Translations under genes and position numbers: made by a program
Shown: piece by piece, positions 33,054 to 42,428 of the stretch
Layout: every line of letters starts with the position of its first letter
Position numbering within the stretch: position 1 is the first letter of the stretch
DNA from: UBA10649 sp965278965
GTDB lineage: Bacteria; Actinomycetota; Actinomycetes; S36-B12
DNA: 64,000 nucleotides
NCBI GenBank assembly: GCA_965278965.1
Contig: OZ257127.1
Location: forward strand, 248,001 to 312,000
Direction of reading: 5' to 3'
The notes under the pieces: generated by a model
Database searches by the model: none
Seen by the model: the letters and a program-made list of their open reading frames with translations, nothing else
Told to the model about the DNA's origin: nothing

Positions 33054-34093
33054 CGGATCTCGCTCTGCGCGGCCCAGAGGTTGATGTCGCCGTCGACCGC
33101 GAACTCGTCGATCGCGGCGAGCTCGTCGTCGGTGAACGCGGGAGCCTGAACGGCCCGCACGGTCTCCTCGAGCTGGGTGACGCTGCTGGCCCCCAGGAGG
33201 GTCGAGGTCATGCGTGGGTCTCGCAGCGTCCAGGCGACGGCCATCTGCGCGAGCGACTGACCTCGCTCGCGCGCGATCGCCGCGAGCCCACGGATCCGGT
33301 CGAGGTTCTCGTCCGAGGCCATCGACGACGACAAGGACTTGCCCTCGCTGACGCGGGTCCCGGCCGGAACACCGGCGACGTAGCGGTCGGTGAGAAGGCC
33401 TTGCGCCAGCGGGCTGAACCCGATCGCGCCGGCGCCGACCTCGGCGAGTGTGTCGAGGAGGCCGTCCTCGATCCAGCGGTTCAGCATCGAGTAGGACGGC
33501 TGGTGGATCAGCAGCGGCACGCCGAGACCCTGCAGGATCGCCGCCGCCTCGCGGGTGCGCGTGGGCGAGTAGGACGAGATGCCGACGTACAGCGCCTTGC
33601 CCTGGTGTACGGCCGAGGCGAGCGCCCCCATCGACTCCTCGAGCGGCGTGTCCGGGTCGGGCCGGTGGTGGTAGAAGATGTCGACGTGGTCCAGGCCGAG
33701 CCGGGTCAGGCTCGCGTCGAGGCTGGACAGCAGGTGCTTGCGTGAGCCGAGGTCACCGTACGGTCCGGGCCACATGTCCCAGCCCGCCTTGGTCGAGATG
33801 ACGAGCTCATCGCGCAGGTGGGCGAAGTCCTCGCGCAGGATACGGCCGGCGTTGACCTCCGACGAGCCGTAGGGCGGGCCGTAGTTGTTCGCAAGGTCGA
33901 AGTGCGTGATCCCCAGGTCGAACGCCCGGCGCATCAGCGCGCGCTGCCCGTCGAGCGGGCGGTCGTCGCCGAAGTTGTGCCAGAAGCCCAAGGTCACCGC
34001 TGGAAGGACGAGCCCGCTTCGGCCGCAGCGGCGGTAGGGCATCCGGCCGTCGTAGCGGTCGGCGTCGGGCACGTACTGGTCGAGGATCGGCAT
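33050..34093 (-). CDS. Aldo/keto reductase, L-glyceraldehyde 3-phosphate reductase-like
   Basis: The 347-residue protein is an aldo/keto reductase close in sequence to E. coli YghZ (Gpr), an NADPH-dependent L-glyceraldehyde 3-phosphate reductase: YRRCGRSGLVLPAVTLGFWHNFG, DLANNYGPPYGSSEVNAGRILREDF, the catalytic Asp/Tyr/Lys/His set spread over DLANNY, STKAG and FYHHRPD, and VLGASS-type cofactor loop TSTLLGASSVTQLEE. It may detoxify methylglyoxal or L-GAP. It leads a two-gene unit with the lipoprotein. Confidence 0.85.
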   Translation of the reverse strand: MPILDQYVPDADRYDGRMPYRRCGRSGLVLPAVTLGFWHNFGDDRPLDGQRALMRRAFDLGITHFDLANNYGPPYGSSEVNAGRILREDFAHLRDELVISTKAGWDMWPGPYGDLGSRKHLLSSLDASLTRLGLDHVDIFYHHRPDPDTPLEESMGALASAVHQGKALYVGISSYSPTRTREAAAILQGLGVPLLIHQPSYSMLNRWIEDGLLDTLAEVGAGAIGFSPLAQGLLTDRYVAGVPAGTRVSEGKSLSSSMASDENLDRIRGLAAIARERGQSLAQMAVAWTLRDPRMTSTLLGASSVTQLEETVRAVQAPAFTDDELAAIDEFAVDGDINLWAAQSEIR

Positions 34094-34105
34094 GGCGGGA
34101 TTCTG

Positions 34106-35107
34106 TCAGGCGTGCCAGGCAGCGAGCACACGCTGGTACTGCGACCGCTCGAACGCCGCGGGATCCGCAGCGGAGTGCCGCGCGACGCTGCCGCGAAGCT
34201 GGTCGACGCTCTCGTAGCCGCCCTCCCCCATCCAGGCCACGAGCTCGTCGAGTAGCCCCCGGGCACGCTCCGGGCCGCGCCGCAGCAGCTCCGAGGTGCT
34301 CATCACGACGTCAGCGCCAGCCAGCAGACCCTTGGCCAGGTCCGTGCCCGATGTCACGCCGGACGTGAGCGCGAGCGACGTGGTCGGCAGCTGCGGACGC
34401 AGGATGGCGATCCACCGCAGCGGCAGGCGCAGCTCGCCGCCGCGCGACAGCTCTAGCCGCGGTGTGACGTCCAGCGTCACCAGGTCCAGGTCGGGTTGGT
34501 AGAAGCGGTTGAACAGGACCAGCCCGGACGCCCCGGCCGCCACGACGCGTGCGGCGAAGTTCGGCAAGGACGAGAAGTACGGCGACAGCTTGACGGCGAC
34601 CGGCACGTCGACGCTGCGGCAGACGTCCCGCACCAGGGCCAGGTAGCCGTCCTCCACGTCGGCTGACGACCGGGCGGGGTCGACGGCGAGGTCGTACATG
34701 TTGAGCTCGATCGCCCGGGCGCCGGCGTCGACGAGCTCACGCGCGTAGCGCACCCAGCCGCCGGCCGACGTCCCGTTGAGGCTCGCGACGACCGGCACCG
34801 AGAGCCGGGCGGACGCCTGCTCGACGAGGACCAGGTGCCGGTCCAGGCCCAGGTGGTCCAGGTCGACGTCCGGGAAGTACTCGGCCGCCTCCGCAACGAC
34901 CCCGGCCCCGGCCTCCATCCGGTCGAGCAGGAGCAGCGGCTCGCCCTCGACCTCCTCCTCGAACAGGCTCGGCAGCACGACGGCGCCGACCCCGGCGTCC
35001 TCGAGGCGCAGCAGCGCGTCCAGGGCGCCGGTGCCCGGCGACGGCGAGGCCACCAGGGGAGACGGCAGCTCCAGGCCCAGGTAGGAGGTCGACAGCGCGT
35101 GGCTCAT
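34106..35107 (-). CDS. NifJ-associated PyrD-like FMN barrel protein
   Basis: The 333-residue protein is an FMN-binding TIM barrel related to class 1 dihydroorotate dehydrogenases: SLNGTSAGGWVRYARELVDAGARAIELNMYD, VPVAVKLSPYFSS, GLVLFNRF, GADVVMSTSELLRRG (phosphate-binding end). The NxSCPN catalytic loop of real PyrD is replaced by NMYDLAVD, so it probably does not oxidise dihydroorotate. Its ATG overlaps the NifJ stop (ATGA); such PyrD-like proteins occur beside NifJ in other anaerobe-type genomes and may act as an electron-transfer partner. The specific role is unknown. Confidence 0.72.
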   Translation of the reverse strand: MSHALSTSYLGLELPSPLVASPSPGTGALDALLRLEDAGVGAVVLPSLFEEEVEGEPLLLLDRMEAGAGVVAEAAEYFPDVDLDHLGLDRHLVLVEQASARLSVPVVASLNGTSAGGWVRYARELVDAGARAIELNMYDLAVDPARSSADVEDGYLALVRDVCRSVDVPVAVKLSPYFSSLPNFAARVVAAGASGLVLFNRFYQPDLDLVTLDVTPRLELSRGGELRLPLRWIAILRPQLPTTSLALTSGVTSGTDLAKGLLAGADVVMSTSELLRRGPERARGLLDELVAWMGEGGYESVDQLRGSVARHSAADPAAFERSQYQRVLAAWHA

Positions 35108-38100
35108 GGGTGTCCTCTCTCGACGTCCTCGACGTCGGCGGGCGGCGTCGGTACAGAACGCTCCACCCCGCCGAGCTGCTCGTAGTAGTGCCACCGCTCG
35201 TCGACGTCGGCCTGCGCCAGCACGTCCAGCTCGGCCGCGCGCTGCGGCGCTGTCCGGGCGAGGACGGAGAAGCGCGTCTCGGACTCCCTGAACTCCCGCA
35301 GCGGGATGGTCGGGGCCTTGGAGTCCAGGGAGAACGGTCGCGTACCGGCGTCCGGGCTGGGGTGGTACCGGTACAGCGGCCAGTACCCGGAGGCCACGGC
35401 CTGCTTCTGGTGCGACATCGACGTCGACATCTCGATGCCGTGCGCGATGCACGTCGAGTACGCGATGACCAGGCTCGGGCCGGCGTGCGCGGCGGCCTCA
35501 CGCAGCGAGCGGACCGCCTGGGTCTCGTTGGCGCCTAGCGCGATCTGTGCGACGTAGACGTCGCCGTAGGCCTGGGCCAGCAGGCCGAGGTCCTTCTTGC
35601 GGGTGGCCTTGCCGTCGCTGGCGAACTTCGCTGTCGCCCCGCGGGGTGTTGCCTTCGAGGCCTGCCCGCCGGTGTTGGAGTAGACCTCCGTATCCAGGAC
35701 GAGGATGTTGACGTCCTGGCCGCTGGAGAGCACGTGGTCCAGTCCCCCGAAGCCGATGTCGTACGCCCAGCCATCCCCGCCGACGATCCACACGCTCTCG
35801 GGCACCAGCGCGTCCGCGAACGCTGCGAGCCGACGTGCCGCAGGGCCCTCGACGCGGGCGAGGGCCTCGCGCAGCCGGACGACGAGGTCTCGCTGCCGAG
35901 CAATGCCGACCTCGTCGTCGGCCTCCGCGCCGCCGCGCAGGGCTGCGGCGAGCTCGGCCCCGACGCTCGGGGCGAGCTCGGCTACCAGTGCCCGGGCCTC
36001 GTCGCGCTGCACGTCGGCCGCCAGCCTCATGCCCAGGCCGAACTCGGCGTTGTCCTCGAACAGGGAGTTGCTCCACGCGGGTCCGCGGCCGTTCGCGTCG
36101 AGCGACCACGGCGTCGTCGGGAGGTTGCCGCCGTAGATCGAGGAGCAGCCCGTCGCGTTCGCGACGACGATGCGGTCGCCGAACAGCTGCGTGAGCAGCT
36201 TCAGGTACGGGGTCTCGCCACAGCCCGAGCAGGCACCGGAGAACTCGAACAGCGGCTGCAGCAGCTGCGAGCCCTTGACGGTGTCGTGCCGAACGAGTCC
36301 CCGGTCGACCTCGGGCAGCGCGAGGAATGCGTCGTAGTGCGCCCGCTCGGCGACCCGGTGCTCGTCGGCCGACCGCAGGTCGATGGACTTGTGCCGAGCC
36401 GTGGTCTTGCTGCGGGCCGGGCAGACGTCGACGCAGATGCCGCAACCGGTGCAGTCGTCTGGCGCGACCTGGACGCTCAGCAGCGTCCCGACGGGCAGGT
36501 CGCGGCCGCCGTACACCTTGTGCGGCAGCGCCGCGCCACGTTCGCCGAGCGCGTCGAGGGCCTCGGCCGGGTACGCCTTCATGCGGATCGCCGCGTGCGG
36601 GCACACGATCGCGCACTTGCCGCAGTCGATGCACAGGGTCGGATCCCACACGGGGATCTCGTCGGCGAGCCCGCGGGCCTCCCACCGGGCGGTGCCGGTC
36701 GGGAACGTCCCGTCGACCGGAAGCGCGCTCACCGGCAGGAGGTCCCCCTGTCCGGCGAGCATCGCCGCCGTCACATGCTGCACGAACGCCGGCGCTGCCG
36801 CCGGCAGGCCGTGCCGCATCGTGATCGAGGACGTGGCAGCGCCGAGCGGTACCTCGTGCAGCGCGTCGAGCGCTCGGTCGGTCGCCGCGTGGTTGCGCTC
36901 GACGACACTGCGGCCGCGACGCCCGTACGCCTTCGTGACCGATGCCTTCACCAGCTCGATCGCCTGGGCTGCCGGCAGGACGCCGGACAGGGCGAAGAAG
37001 CACGGCTGCATGACGGTGTTGATGCGCGACCCGAGCCCGACCTCGCGAGAGACGGCTCTGGCGTCTATGGCGAAGATGCGCAGGGCTTTGTCGATCGCCT
37101 GCTGCTGCACCTCCACCGGCAGGCGGTCCCAGACCTCGTCGGCGGGGTACGGCGCGTTGAGCAGGACGACGGCGCCCGGACGGGCGACGTCGAGTACCGG
37201 CATGCGTTCGAGGAGCGAGAACTGGTGGCAGGCGACGAAGTCGGCGCCGTCGATGAGGTAGGTCGACCGGATCGGCTCCGGGCCGAAGCGCAGGTGAGAC
37301 ACCGTCACCGAGCCGGACTTCTTGGAGTCGTAGACGAAGTAGCCCTGCGCATGCAGGTCCGTGCTCTCGCCGATGATCTTCACGCTCGCCTTCGTGGCAC
37401 CGACCGTCCCGTCGCTGCCGAGGCCGAAGAACACAGCCTGCGTGCTGGCGGTCGGGAACGCGAGATCGGCGTCCCGCTGAAGCGAGAGGCCGGTCACGTC
37501 GTCGACGATGCCGACCGTGAAGCGGGTCTTGGGCGTGGCGGACGAGAGGTCGGTGAAGACCGCCGCAGCGTCGCGCGGTGCGAACTCCTTGGAACCCAGC
37601 CCATACCGCCCACCCGAGACGGTGACCGGCAGGGCCGCCTCCAGGACGGCGAGGGCGACGTCGAGATGGAGCGGCTCCGCGGGAGCTCCAGGCTCCTTGA
37701 CCCGGTCGAGCACGGCGATCCGCCGTACGGTGGGCGGAAGCGCCGCCAGCAGGGCCTTCGTCGGGAACGGCCGGTAGAGCCGGACCGTGAGGACGCCGAC
37801 GCGCTCACCAGCGGCGACGAGGGCGTCCACGACCTCCGTCAGCGTGCCGGCTGCGGAGCCCATGGCGACCACGACCCGCTCGGCGTCCGAGGCGCCGTGG
37901 TAGTCGACGAGGCGATACGCCCGGCCGGTGCGGACGGCCAGCTCGTCCATGGCCTGCTGCACCGCATCCGGGACCGCGTCGTAGAACGGGTTGGCCGCCT
38001 CGCGCGCCTGGAAGAACACGTCCGGGTTCTGCGCCGTCCCCCTGAGCACGGGGTGCTCGGGAGTCAGGCCACGACCTCGGTGGGCGAGGACGTCCTCCTC

Positions 38101-38685
38101 GCGCACGAGCGCCCGCAGGTCGTCGTCGTCGAGCAGCTCGATCCGCGAGACCTCGTGGGAGGTCCGGAAACCGTCGAAGAAGTGGAGGAACGGCACCCGG
38201 GTGCGCAGCGTCGTCGCGTGCGCCACCAACGCGAAGTCGTGGCACTCCTGCACGCTGGAGGCGCAGAGCATGGCCCAGCCCGTGCCGCGCGCTGCCATCA
38301 CGTCACTGTGGTCGCCGAAGATGGACAGGGCATGCGTGGCCAACGCGCGGGCTGCTACATGCAGGACTGCGGGAGTCAGCTCGCCGGCGATCTTGTACAT
38401 GTTCGGCAGCATGAGCAGCAGCCCCTGCGACGCGGTGAACGAGGTCGCGAGCGATCCCTTGGTCAACGCACCGTGTAGCGCTCCGGCCGCGCCGGCCTCT
38501 GACTCCATCTCGACGACCCGCGGGACCGCGCCCCAGAGGTTCGGCCGGCCGGCCGCGCTCCACGCGTCTGCCAGCTCGCCCATGGGCGACGCGGGAGTGA
38601 TCGGGTAGATCGCGCAGACGTCACTGAGCCGGTGGGCCACCAGGGCGGCTGCCTCGTTGCCGTCCACGCATCGTGACTGCGGCAC
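35104..38685 (-). CDS. nifJ: Pyruvate:ferredoxin (flavodoxin) oxidoreductase
   Basis: The 1193-residue single-chain enzyme oxidises pyruvate to acetyl-CoA and CO2, reducing ferredoxin. Domains run in the standard order: pyrimidine-type TPP domain (start to ~230), gamma domain (~430-600), a 2x[4Fe-4S] ferredoxin domain with CIDCGKCAIVCP near 685 and CTGCGICVDVCP near 743, and the C-terminal TPP-binding part with CSGCGETPY, ATGCSSIYGGN and GGDGWAYDIG near 968, whose cysteines bind the third cluster. Oxygen-sensitive enzymes of this kind serve anaerobic metabolism. The start is GTG 38685 behind GGAGG. It is coupled to the PyrD-like gene downstream. Confidence 0.96.
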   Translation of the reverse strand: MPQSRCVDGNEAAALVAHRLSDVCAIYPITPASPMGELADAWSAAGRPNLWGAVPRVVEMESEAGAAGALHGALTKGSLATSFTASQGLLLMLPNMYKIAGELTPAVLHVAARALATHALSIFGDHSDVMAARGTGWAMLCASSVQECHDFALVAHATTLRTRVPFLHFFDGFRTSHEVSRIELLDDDDLRALVREEDVLAHRGRGLTPEHPVLRGTAQNPDVFFQAREAANPFYDAVPDAVQQAMDELAVRTGRAYRLVDYHGASDAERVVVAMGSAAGTLTEVVDALVAAGERVGVLTVRLYRPFPTKALLAALPPTVRRIAVLDRVKEPGAPAEPLHLDVALAVLEAALPVTVSGGRYGLGSKEFAPRDAAAVFTDLSSATPKTRFTVGIVDDVTGLSLQRDADLAFPTASTQAVFFGLGSDGTVGATKASVKIIGESTDLHAQGYFVYDSKKSGSVTVSHLRFGPEPIRSTYLIDGADFVACHQFSLLERMPVLDVARPGAVVLLNAPYPADEVWDRLPVEVQQQAIDKALRIFAIDARAVSREVGLGSRINTVMQPCFFALSGVLPAAQAIELVKASVTKAYGRRGRSVVERNHAATDRALDALHEVPLGAATSSITMRHGLPAAAPAFVQHVTAAMLAGQGDLLPVSALPVDGTFPTGTARWEARGLADEIPVWDPTLCIDCGKCAIVCPHAAIRMKAYPAEALDALGERGAALPHKVYGGRDLPVGTLLSVQVAPDDCTGCGICVDVCPARSKTTARHKSIDLRSADEHRVAERAHYDAFLALPEVDRGLVRHDTVKGSQLLQPLFEFSGACSGCGETPYLKLLTQLFGDRIVVANATGCSSIYGGNLPTTPWSLDANGRGPAWSNSLFEDNAEFGLGMRLAADVQRDEARALVAELAPSVGAELAAALRGGAEADDEVGIARQRDLVVRLREALARVEGPAARRLAAFADALVPESVWIVGGDGWAYDIGFGGLDHVLSSGQDVNILVLDTEVYSNTGGQASKATPRGATAKFASDGKATRKKDLGLLAQAYGDVYVAQIALGANETQAVRSLREAAAHAGPSLVIAYSTCIAHGIEMSTSMSHQKQAVASGYWPLYRYHPSPDAGTRPFSLDSKAPTIPLREFRESETRFSVLARTAPQRAAELDVLAQADVDERWHYYEQLGGVERSVPTPPADVEDVERGHP

Positions 38686-38811
38686 GCGAACCTCCGGGTC
38701 GTTGGTACGACCGTAGGCCCGCCGACGGCCAGACCGTAGGGTCGTTCGTCCCCGAAGGACCGGCCGAAGGGCGTGAGTTGTGCGTCCGCGCCGCTCCGGT
38801 GGTCAGCGACG

Positions 38812-39450
38812 TCAGACCGCGGTGAAGACCTCGTCACGCGGCAGGCGCGGGCTGCGCGGGAAGGTGCCGCCATCGGCGACATGGCCGATGTTGACCACGA
38901 CGAGCGAGCGGTGCCGGCCGTCGGCGAAGAACTCGGCGTCGACCCCGGCACGGTCGAAGCCGCCCATCGGTCCAGCGTCCAGCCCGGCCGCGCGGACGGC
39001 CAGGATGAAGTACCCGGCCTGGAGCGTGGCGTTGAAGACCGCCGCCGTCTCCCGTGCGGCCTCGTCGGCGAACCGGTCACGGGCCCCCTCGATGTGAGGG
39101 ACGAGGCGCGGCAGCTCGTCGTGGAAGTCGATGTCGGCCGCGAGGATCGCGACGACGGGGGCGGACTGCGCCTTCGCCCGGTTGCCCTCGGCCAGCAGCG
39201 GCAGGAGCCGGGCCTTCGCCTCGGCCGACCGCACGAGGACCACGCGCAGGGGCTGGGTGTTCATCGCGGTCGGCGGATGCGCCACGAGCTCGGCCACCCG
39301 GTCGAGCTCGGCGTCGGTCACGGGCTCGGGCGTGAAGCTGTACGCGGTGTGGGCATCGCGGAACACGCGGTCGACGGTGGCGGCGTCGAGGGTGGCGGCG
39401 TCGAGGGTGGCGGCGTCGAGGGTGGCGGGGGTGTCGAGAACGGCGGTCAT
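38812..39450 (-). CDS. RutE/HadB-like nitroreductase-family protein
   Basis: The 212-residue flavoprotein resembles E. coli RutE (malonic semialdehyde reductase): WGPTS is replaced by HPPTAMNTQP, then RVVLVRSAEAKARLLPLL, APVVAILAAD, ETAAVFNATLQAGYFILAVRAAGLDAGPMGGFD, and the C-terminal NIGHVADGGTFPRSPRLP. RutE acts in uracil degradation by the Rut pathway; no rut genes are nearby, so the substrate is open. The N-terminus contains LDAAT three times, encoded by the tandem repeat at 39376-39429. Start ATG 39450 lies behind AAGGAG; the longer upstream frame is not supported. Confidence 0.82.
   Translation of the reverse strand: MTAVLDTPATLDAATLDAATLDAATVDRVFRDAHTAYSFTPEPVTDAELDRVAELVAHPPTAMNTQPLRVVLVRSAEAKARLLPLLAEGNRAKAQSAPVVAILAADIDFHDELPRLVPHIEGARDRFADEAARETAAVFNATLQAGYFILAVRAAGLDAGPMGGFDRAGVDAEFFADGRHRSLVVVNIGHVADGGTFPRSPRLPRDEVFTAV
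39376..39429. repeat. 15-bp in-frame tandem repeat
   Basis: Three identical copies of GGTGGCGGCGTCGAG (39376-39390, 39391-39405, 39406-39420) and a partial fourth lie within the N-terminal coding region of the nitroreductase gene, adding LDAAT units in the protein. Such repeats expand and contract by slippage, in steps of five residues that keep the frame. Confidence 0.9.
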
Positions 39451-39601
39451 GCGGGCTCCTTGCTCGGCGGGCATCTGCCGGCTACAAGGTAGTTGAGCGT
39501 TCATCTATTCCACGAGCGACCGTGTGGCCGCGTGACACGTGCCACACCGCGGCGGCCCTCCTCAGCAAGCGTTTGCATTGACAGAGCGGGACGATGGTCG
39601 C

Positions 39602-41233
39602 GTGGATGTCACCGCACTCCTGTCCGGCTTCGCCGACCTGGCCGCGGAGCAGCCGCTGCTCCTGCTCGTGGTCATCCTCGCCGTCGGCGGCGCAGTAGGC
39701 GCAGTTCGCGTCGGTGGCGTCGCCCTCGGCCCGGCCGCCGTGCTGTTCACGGCGCTCGCGCTGTCCGCGTACGACGACCGGCTGACCCTGCCGGCGATCA
39801 TCGGCACCTTCGGCCTCGCGATGTTCGCGTACGTCATCGGCGTCGGCGCCGGTCCGTCGTTCTTCGCCGCCCTCCGCACCGGCGGCCGAGCCCTCGCGGT
39901 CGTCGTCGGCGCCCTCGTGCTCGCCGGGGCCGTCGTCGTGGGTGCGGCGCACGCGCTGGGACTGTCGGGGCCGATCCTGTCCGGGGTGTACGCAGGCGCC
40001 CTGACGAACACGCCCGCGCTCGCGGCGGCCACGGAGGCCTGGCAGTCGGACCTGCCGACCGTCGGCTACTCGGTCACGTACCTGTTCGGCGTGCTCGGCA
40101 TGCTCCTGGCCGCCGCCATCGGGCTCCGGCTCGGGGCGCCGAGGGCGGCGCTGGTGCCGGTCGTCCCGGACGAGCCGCCCGCTCCCCTGGACAGCCTCAC
40201 GATCCGGGTGGACGCGGCGGGCCTGCCCGACATCGGGACCTTGTCGGAGCGGTACGCGCATGCGGTCGTGTTCTCGCGGATCATGCGGGGAGACTCCCCC
40301 GGCCACCCCGGCGTCGTCGACGTCGCCACCGACGACGCGGTCCCGCGGCCCGGCGACATCGTCGCCGTGATCGGAGCCCCCGACGCCGTGGCCCGCCTCG
40401 CCGCCGAGCTGGGGCACCCCTCGACGGTGGCCCTGACGCTGGACCGGAGCACCGTCGACTACCGCCGCGTCGCGGTCTCGAACCGCGCCGTCGCCGGGCT
40501 GACCCTCGAGGCACTGCACCTGCGCCGGCGTTTCGGGGCCGTCGCGACGCGCGTGCGCCGTGGCGACGTCGACCTGCTGGCTACCGACGACCTCGTCGTG
40601 CAGATCGGCGACCGCATCCGGGTCGTGGCCCCCCAGGACCGGATGCGCGAGGTCGCGGCGTACCTCGGCGACTCCGAGAAGGGGGCCTCGTCCTACTCAC
40701 TGACGAGCATGGCGCTCGGCATGACGCTGGGCGTCCTGCTCGGGCTCCTGGAGATCCCGCTGCCAGGCGGCGGGCACTTCGCCCTCGGCCTGGCCGGCGG
40801 ACCGCTGCTGGTCGGACTGCTCGTCGGCCGCGTCGGGCGCACCGGCCCGGTGCTGTGGTCGATGCCGCACGGCGTCGCGACGACGCTGTCGCAGCTGGGC
40901 ATGTGCCTGTTCCTCGCCTACGCCGGCTCGAACGCCGGGTCCGCGCTCGCCGACGCGCTCACCGGCCCGACGGGAATCCGGCTTCTGGCTGCCGGCCTGG
41001 TCGTCACGACCGTGACGGCGATCGTCCTCGTCGCCGGCAGCCGAGCCCTGGCCGGCGTCTACGGACCGCGTCTGGGCGGAGTCATCGCCGGGGCGCAGAC
41101 CCAGCCGGCGGTGCTCGCGTACGCCAACGAGTCGACGCGCGACGACCCGCGCGTGAACCTCGGGTACGCGCTGGTGTACCCCGCCGCGATGATCATCAAG
41201 GTCGTCGTCGCCCCGATCGTCGGCCGCTTCTAG
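39602..41233 (+). CDS. AspT/YidE/YbjL-type (AAE family) antiporter-like membrane protein
   Basis: The 543-residue protein has two membrane halves of about five segments each, flanking a cytoplasmic part with two RCK_C/TrkA-C-like domains (about 200-360). Duplicated motifs GVYAGALTNTPALAAATEA and GVIAGAQTQPAVLAYANEST are the family's GxxxGxxTxxxAL signature of aspartate:alanine exchangers. Related proteins exchange aspartate and alanine or transport other carboxylates. The GTG at 39602 is chosen because the homology starts there; a weak GGGAC precedes it. It is divergent from the nitroreductase gene and convergent with the nuclease-like gene across the palindrome region. Confidence 0.85.
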   Translation: MDVTALLSGFADLAAEQPLLLLVVILAVGGAVGAVRVGGVALGPAAVLFTALALSAYDDRLTLPAIIGTFGLAMFAYVIGVGAGPSFFAALRTGGRALAVVVGALVLAGAVVVGAAHALGLSGPILSGVYAGALTNTPALAAATEAWQSDLPTVGYSVTYLFGVLGMLLAAAIGLRLGAPRAALVPVVPDEPPAPLDSLTIRVDAAGLPDIGTLSERYAHAVVFSRIMRGDSPGHPGVVDVATDDAVPRPGDIVAVIGAPDAVARLAAELGHPSTVALTLDRSTVDYRRVAVSNRAVAGLTLEALHLRRRFGAVATRVRRGDVDLLATDDLVVQIGDRIRVVAPQDRMREVAAYLGDSEKGASSYSLTSMALGMTLGVLLGLLEIPLPGGGHFALGLAGGPLLVGLLVGRVGRTGPVLWSMPHGVATTLSQLGMCLFLAYAGSNAGSALADALTGPTGIRLLAAGLVVTTVTAIVLVAGSRALAGVYGPRLGGVIAGAQTQPAVLAYANESTRDDPRVNLGYALVYPAAMIIKVVVAPIVGRF

Positions 41234-41249
41234 CCCCGGCGCCGCTCCG

Positions 41250-41341
41250 CCCCCCCCCCCCGCACGTCCCGCACGTCCCGCTTTCTGGGACGTTCAGCAC
41301 GACACGCCCGGAGGCGTCGGCGTGTCGTGCTGAACGTCCCA
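41250..41341. repeat. Poly-C tract and composite palindromic repeat (X-Y)
   Basis: A run of 12 C (41250-41261) precedes an X unit in inverse orientation (41271-41295; GCACGTCCCG-CTTTC-TGGGACGTTC) and a Y palindrome of 23-bp perfect arms (41286-41308 and 41319-41341) with a ten-base loop. Half of X is shared with Y, so the folds exclude each other. The repeat fills most of the 113-base space between the convergent exchanger and nuclease-like genes, ending five bases before the latter's stop. It is probably a bidirectional terminator. Confidence 0.85.
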
Positions 41342-41346
41342 GGAGG

Positions 41347-42351
41347 TCATCTCGGGGCGTCGCGCCCTGCGGCGCTCAGGACCCTGCTCGCGACGGCGGC
41401 GCTGTCAGACATGAGCTCGCGCCAGGTCCAGCGCACGACCGCGAACCCGAGTGCGCGCAGCCGGTCCTCGCGCAGCTTCTCGCGGATCAGGTCGTCCCGA
41501 TCGGCGTACTTCGCCAGCCCGTCGCACTCGCCGATCACTCTCCACTGATCCCACGCCATGTCGGCGTAGCCGATGAGACCGGCGCGGTCGTGGAACGGCA
41601 CCTGCAGTCGCGGCTCGGGGAGACCGTGGCCCACGAGGCGCACCCGCGACAGGCTCTCGAACGGCGACTGCGCACCCGGGCGGACCAGGCCCAGCGCGGC
41701 TCGCACGGTGCCGACCCCGCGGAGCCACGGCCAGCGGTCGACGACGGCACCGAGCGCGTCGACGCCGTCCGGACGCTGCCAGGCCGCCGCGTCCAGCACG
41801 GCCACCGCCCATTCGTGCGAGCACTCGGCAGCGGCGGTCACCGCGGCGATGTCTCGCGTCACGGTAGGCAGTCCGTCAACGAGCGTGATGTCGGTGTCGA
41901 GCAGGCGGTGGCTGTGGACCCGAACCGCAGTCAACGTCGTGGGCATGCGTAGACGACGCCGGAGCGCACGTTGGTCCGAGCCGTGGTCGCGGACCAGCGT
42001 CACCGTCTCAGGTGGGTCTCCGGGTCGCGGCAGCCCGTGCACGAGTGCACCCGTCGGTCCAATCGTGTACGCCGCGATCGGCAGCGCGGCGATCGCGGCC
42101 CGCGCCATCAGCCGATGCAGTCGCTCCGGGTCCTTGCCACACGCGGCCAGGACCCCCGCGTCGGTGTAGACGCCGCGATGCAGACGGATCCACAGGCCCT
42201 GCTTGATGTAGGTGCGTGCGCAGTCCGGGTCGATTCCCCACGGTGCCATGTCGCTGCGGCGGAAGACCTCGACGGCGCCGGTCTGCGTGACGGGAGCGAC
42301 GGGCCTGCGGGCACGGGGTCGCGCACCGGCGGGGCTGGTGTGTGCACTCAT
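41347..42351 (-). CDS. AbiEi-type / PD-(D/E)XK nuclease-like protein
   Basis: The 334-residue protein has an N-terminal winged-helix part (VFRRSDMAPWGIDPDCARTYIKQGLWIRLHRGVYTDA), an intermediate AbiEi-like region, and a C-terminal nuclease-like part: SPFES, the GYADMAW Asp, GECDG where the first protein has VEYDG, and a basic helix with LGFAVVRWTWREL. It is homologous to the truncated protein at the left edge of the window over the C-terminal ~200 residues. Start ATG 42351 is preferred over ATG 42423, whose upstream sequence falls in the palindromic repeat. It lies between two copies of the composite palindrome. No toxin gene is adjacent, so an antitoxin role is doubtful. Confidence 0.65.
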   Translation of the reverse strand: MSAHTSPAGARPRARRPVAPVTQTGAVEVFRRSDMAPWGIDPDCARTYIKQGLWIRLHRGVYTDAGVLAACGKDPERLHRLMARAAIAALPIAAYTIGPTGALVHGLPRPGDPPETVTLVRDHGSDQRALRRRLRMPTTLTAVRVHSHRLLDTDITLVDGLPTVTRDIAAVTAAAECSHEWAVAVLDAAAWQRPDGVDALGAVVDRWPWLRGVGTVRAALGLVRPGAQSPFESLSRVRLVGHGLPEPRLQVPFHDRAGLIGYADMAWDQWRVIGECDGLAKYADRDDLIREKLREDRLRALGFAVVRWTWRELMSDSAAVASRVLSAAGRDAPR

Positions 42352-42428
42352 GGGCCGACCGTCGCCGCGATCGACGCCAGCGGGAAGCCCATCGTCGTCG
42401 GCTGGGGACGCCGATCCGGTCATCCACA

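Noticed and set aside
35734..38478. Long open frame antisense to nifJ
   Set aside because: Same reason: a shadow of a conserved gene in GC-rich DNA with no recognisable domain.
39566..39580. LacI-type operator and TTGACA -35 upstream of the exchanger gene
   Set aside because: AAGCGTTT is only a weak half-match, and no -10 at proper spacing precedes the start.
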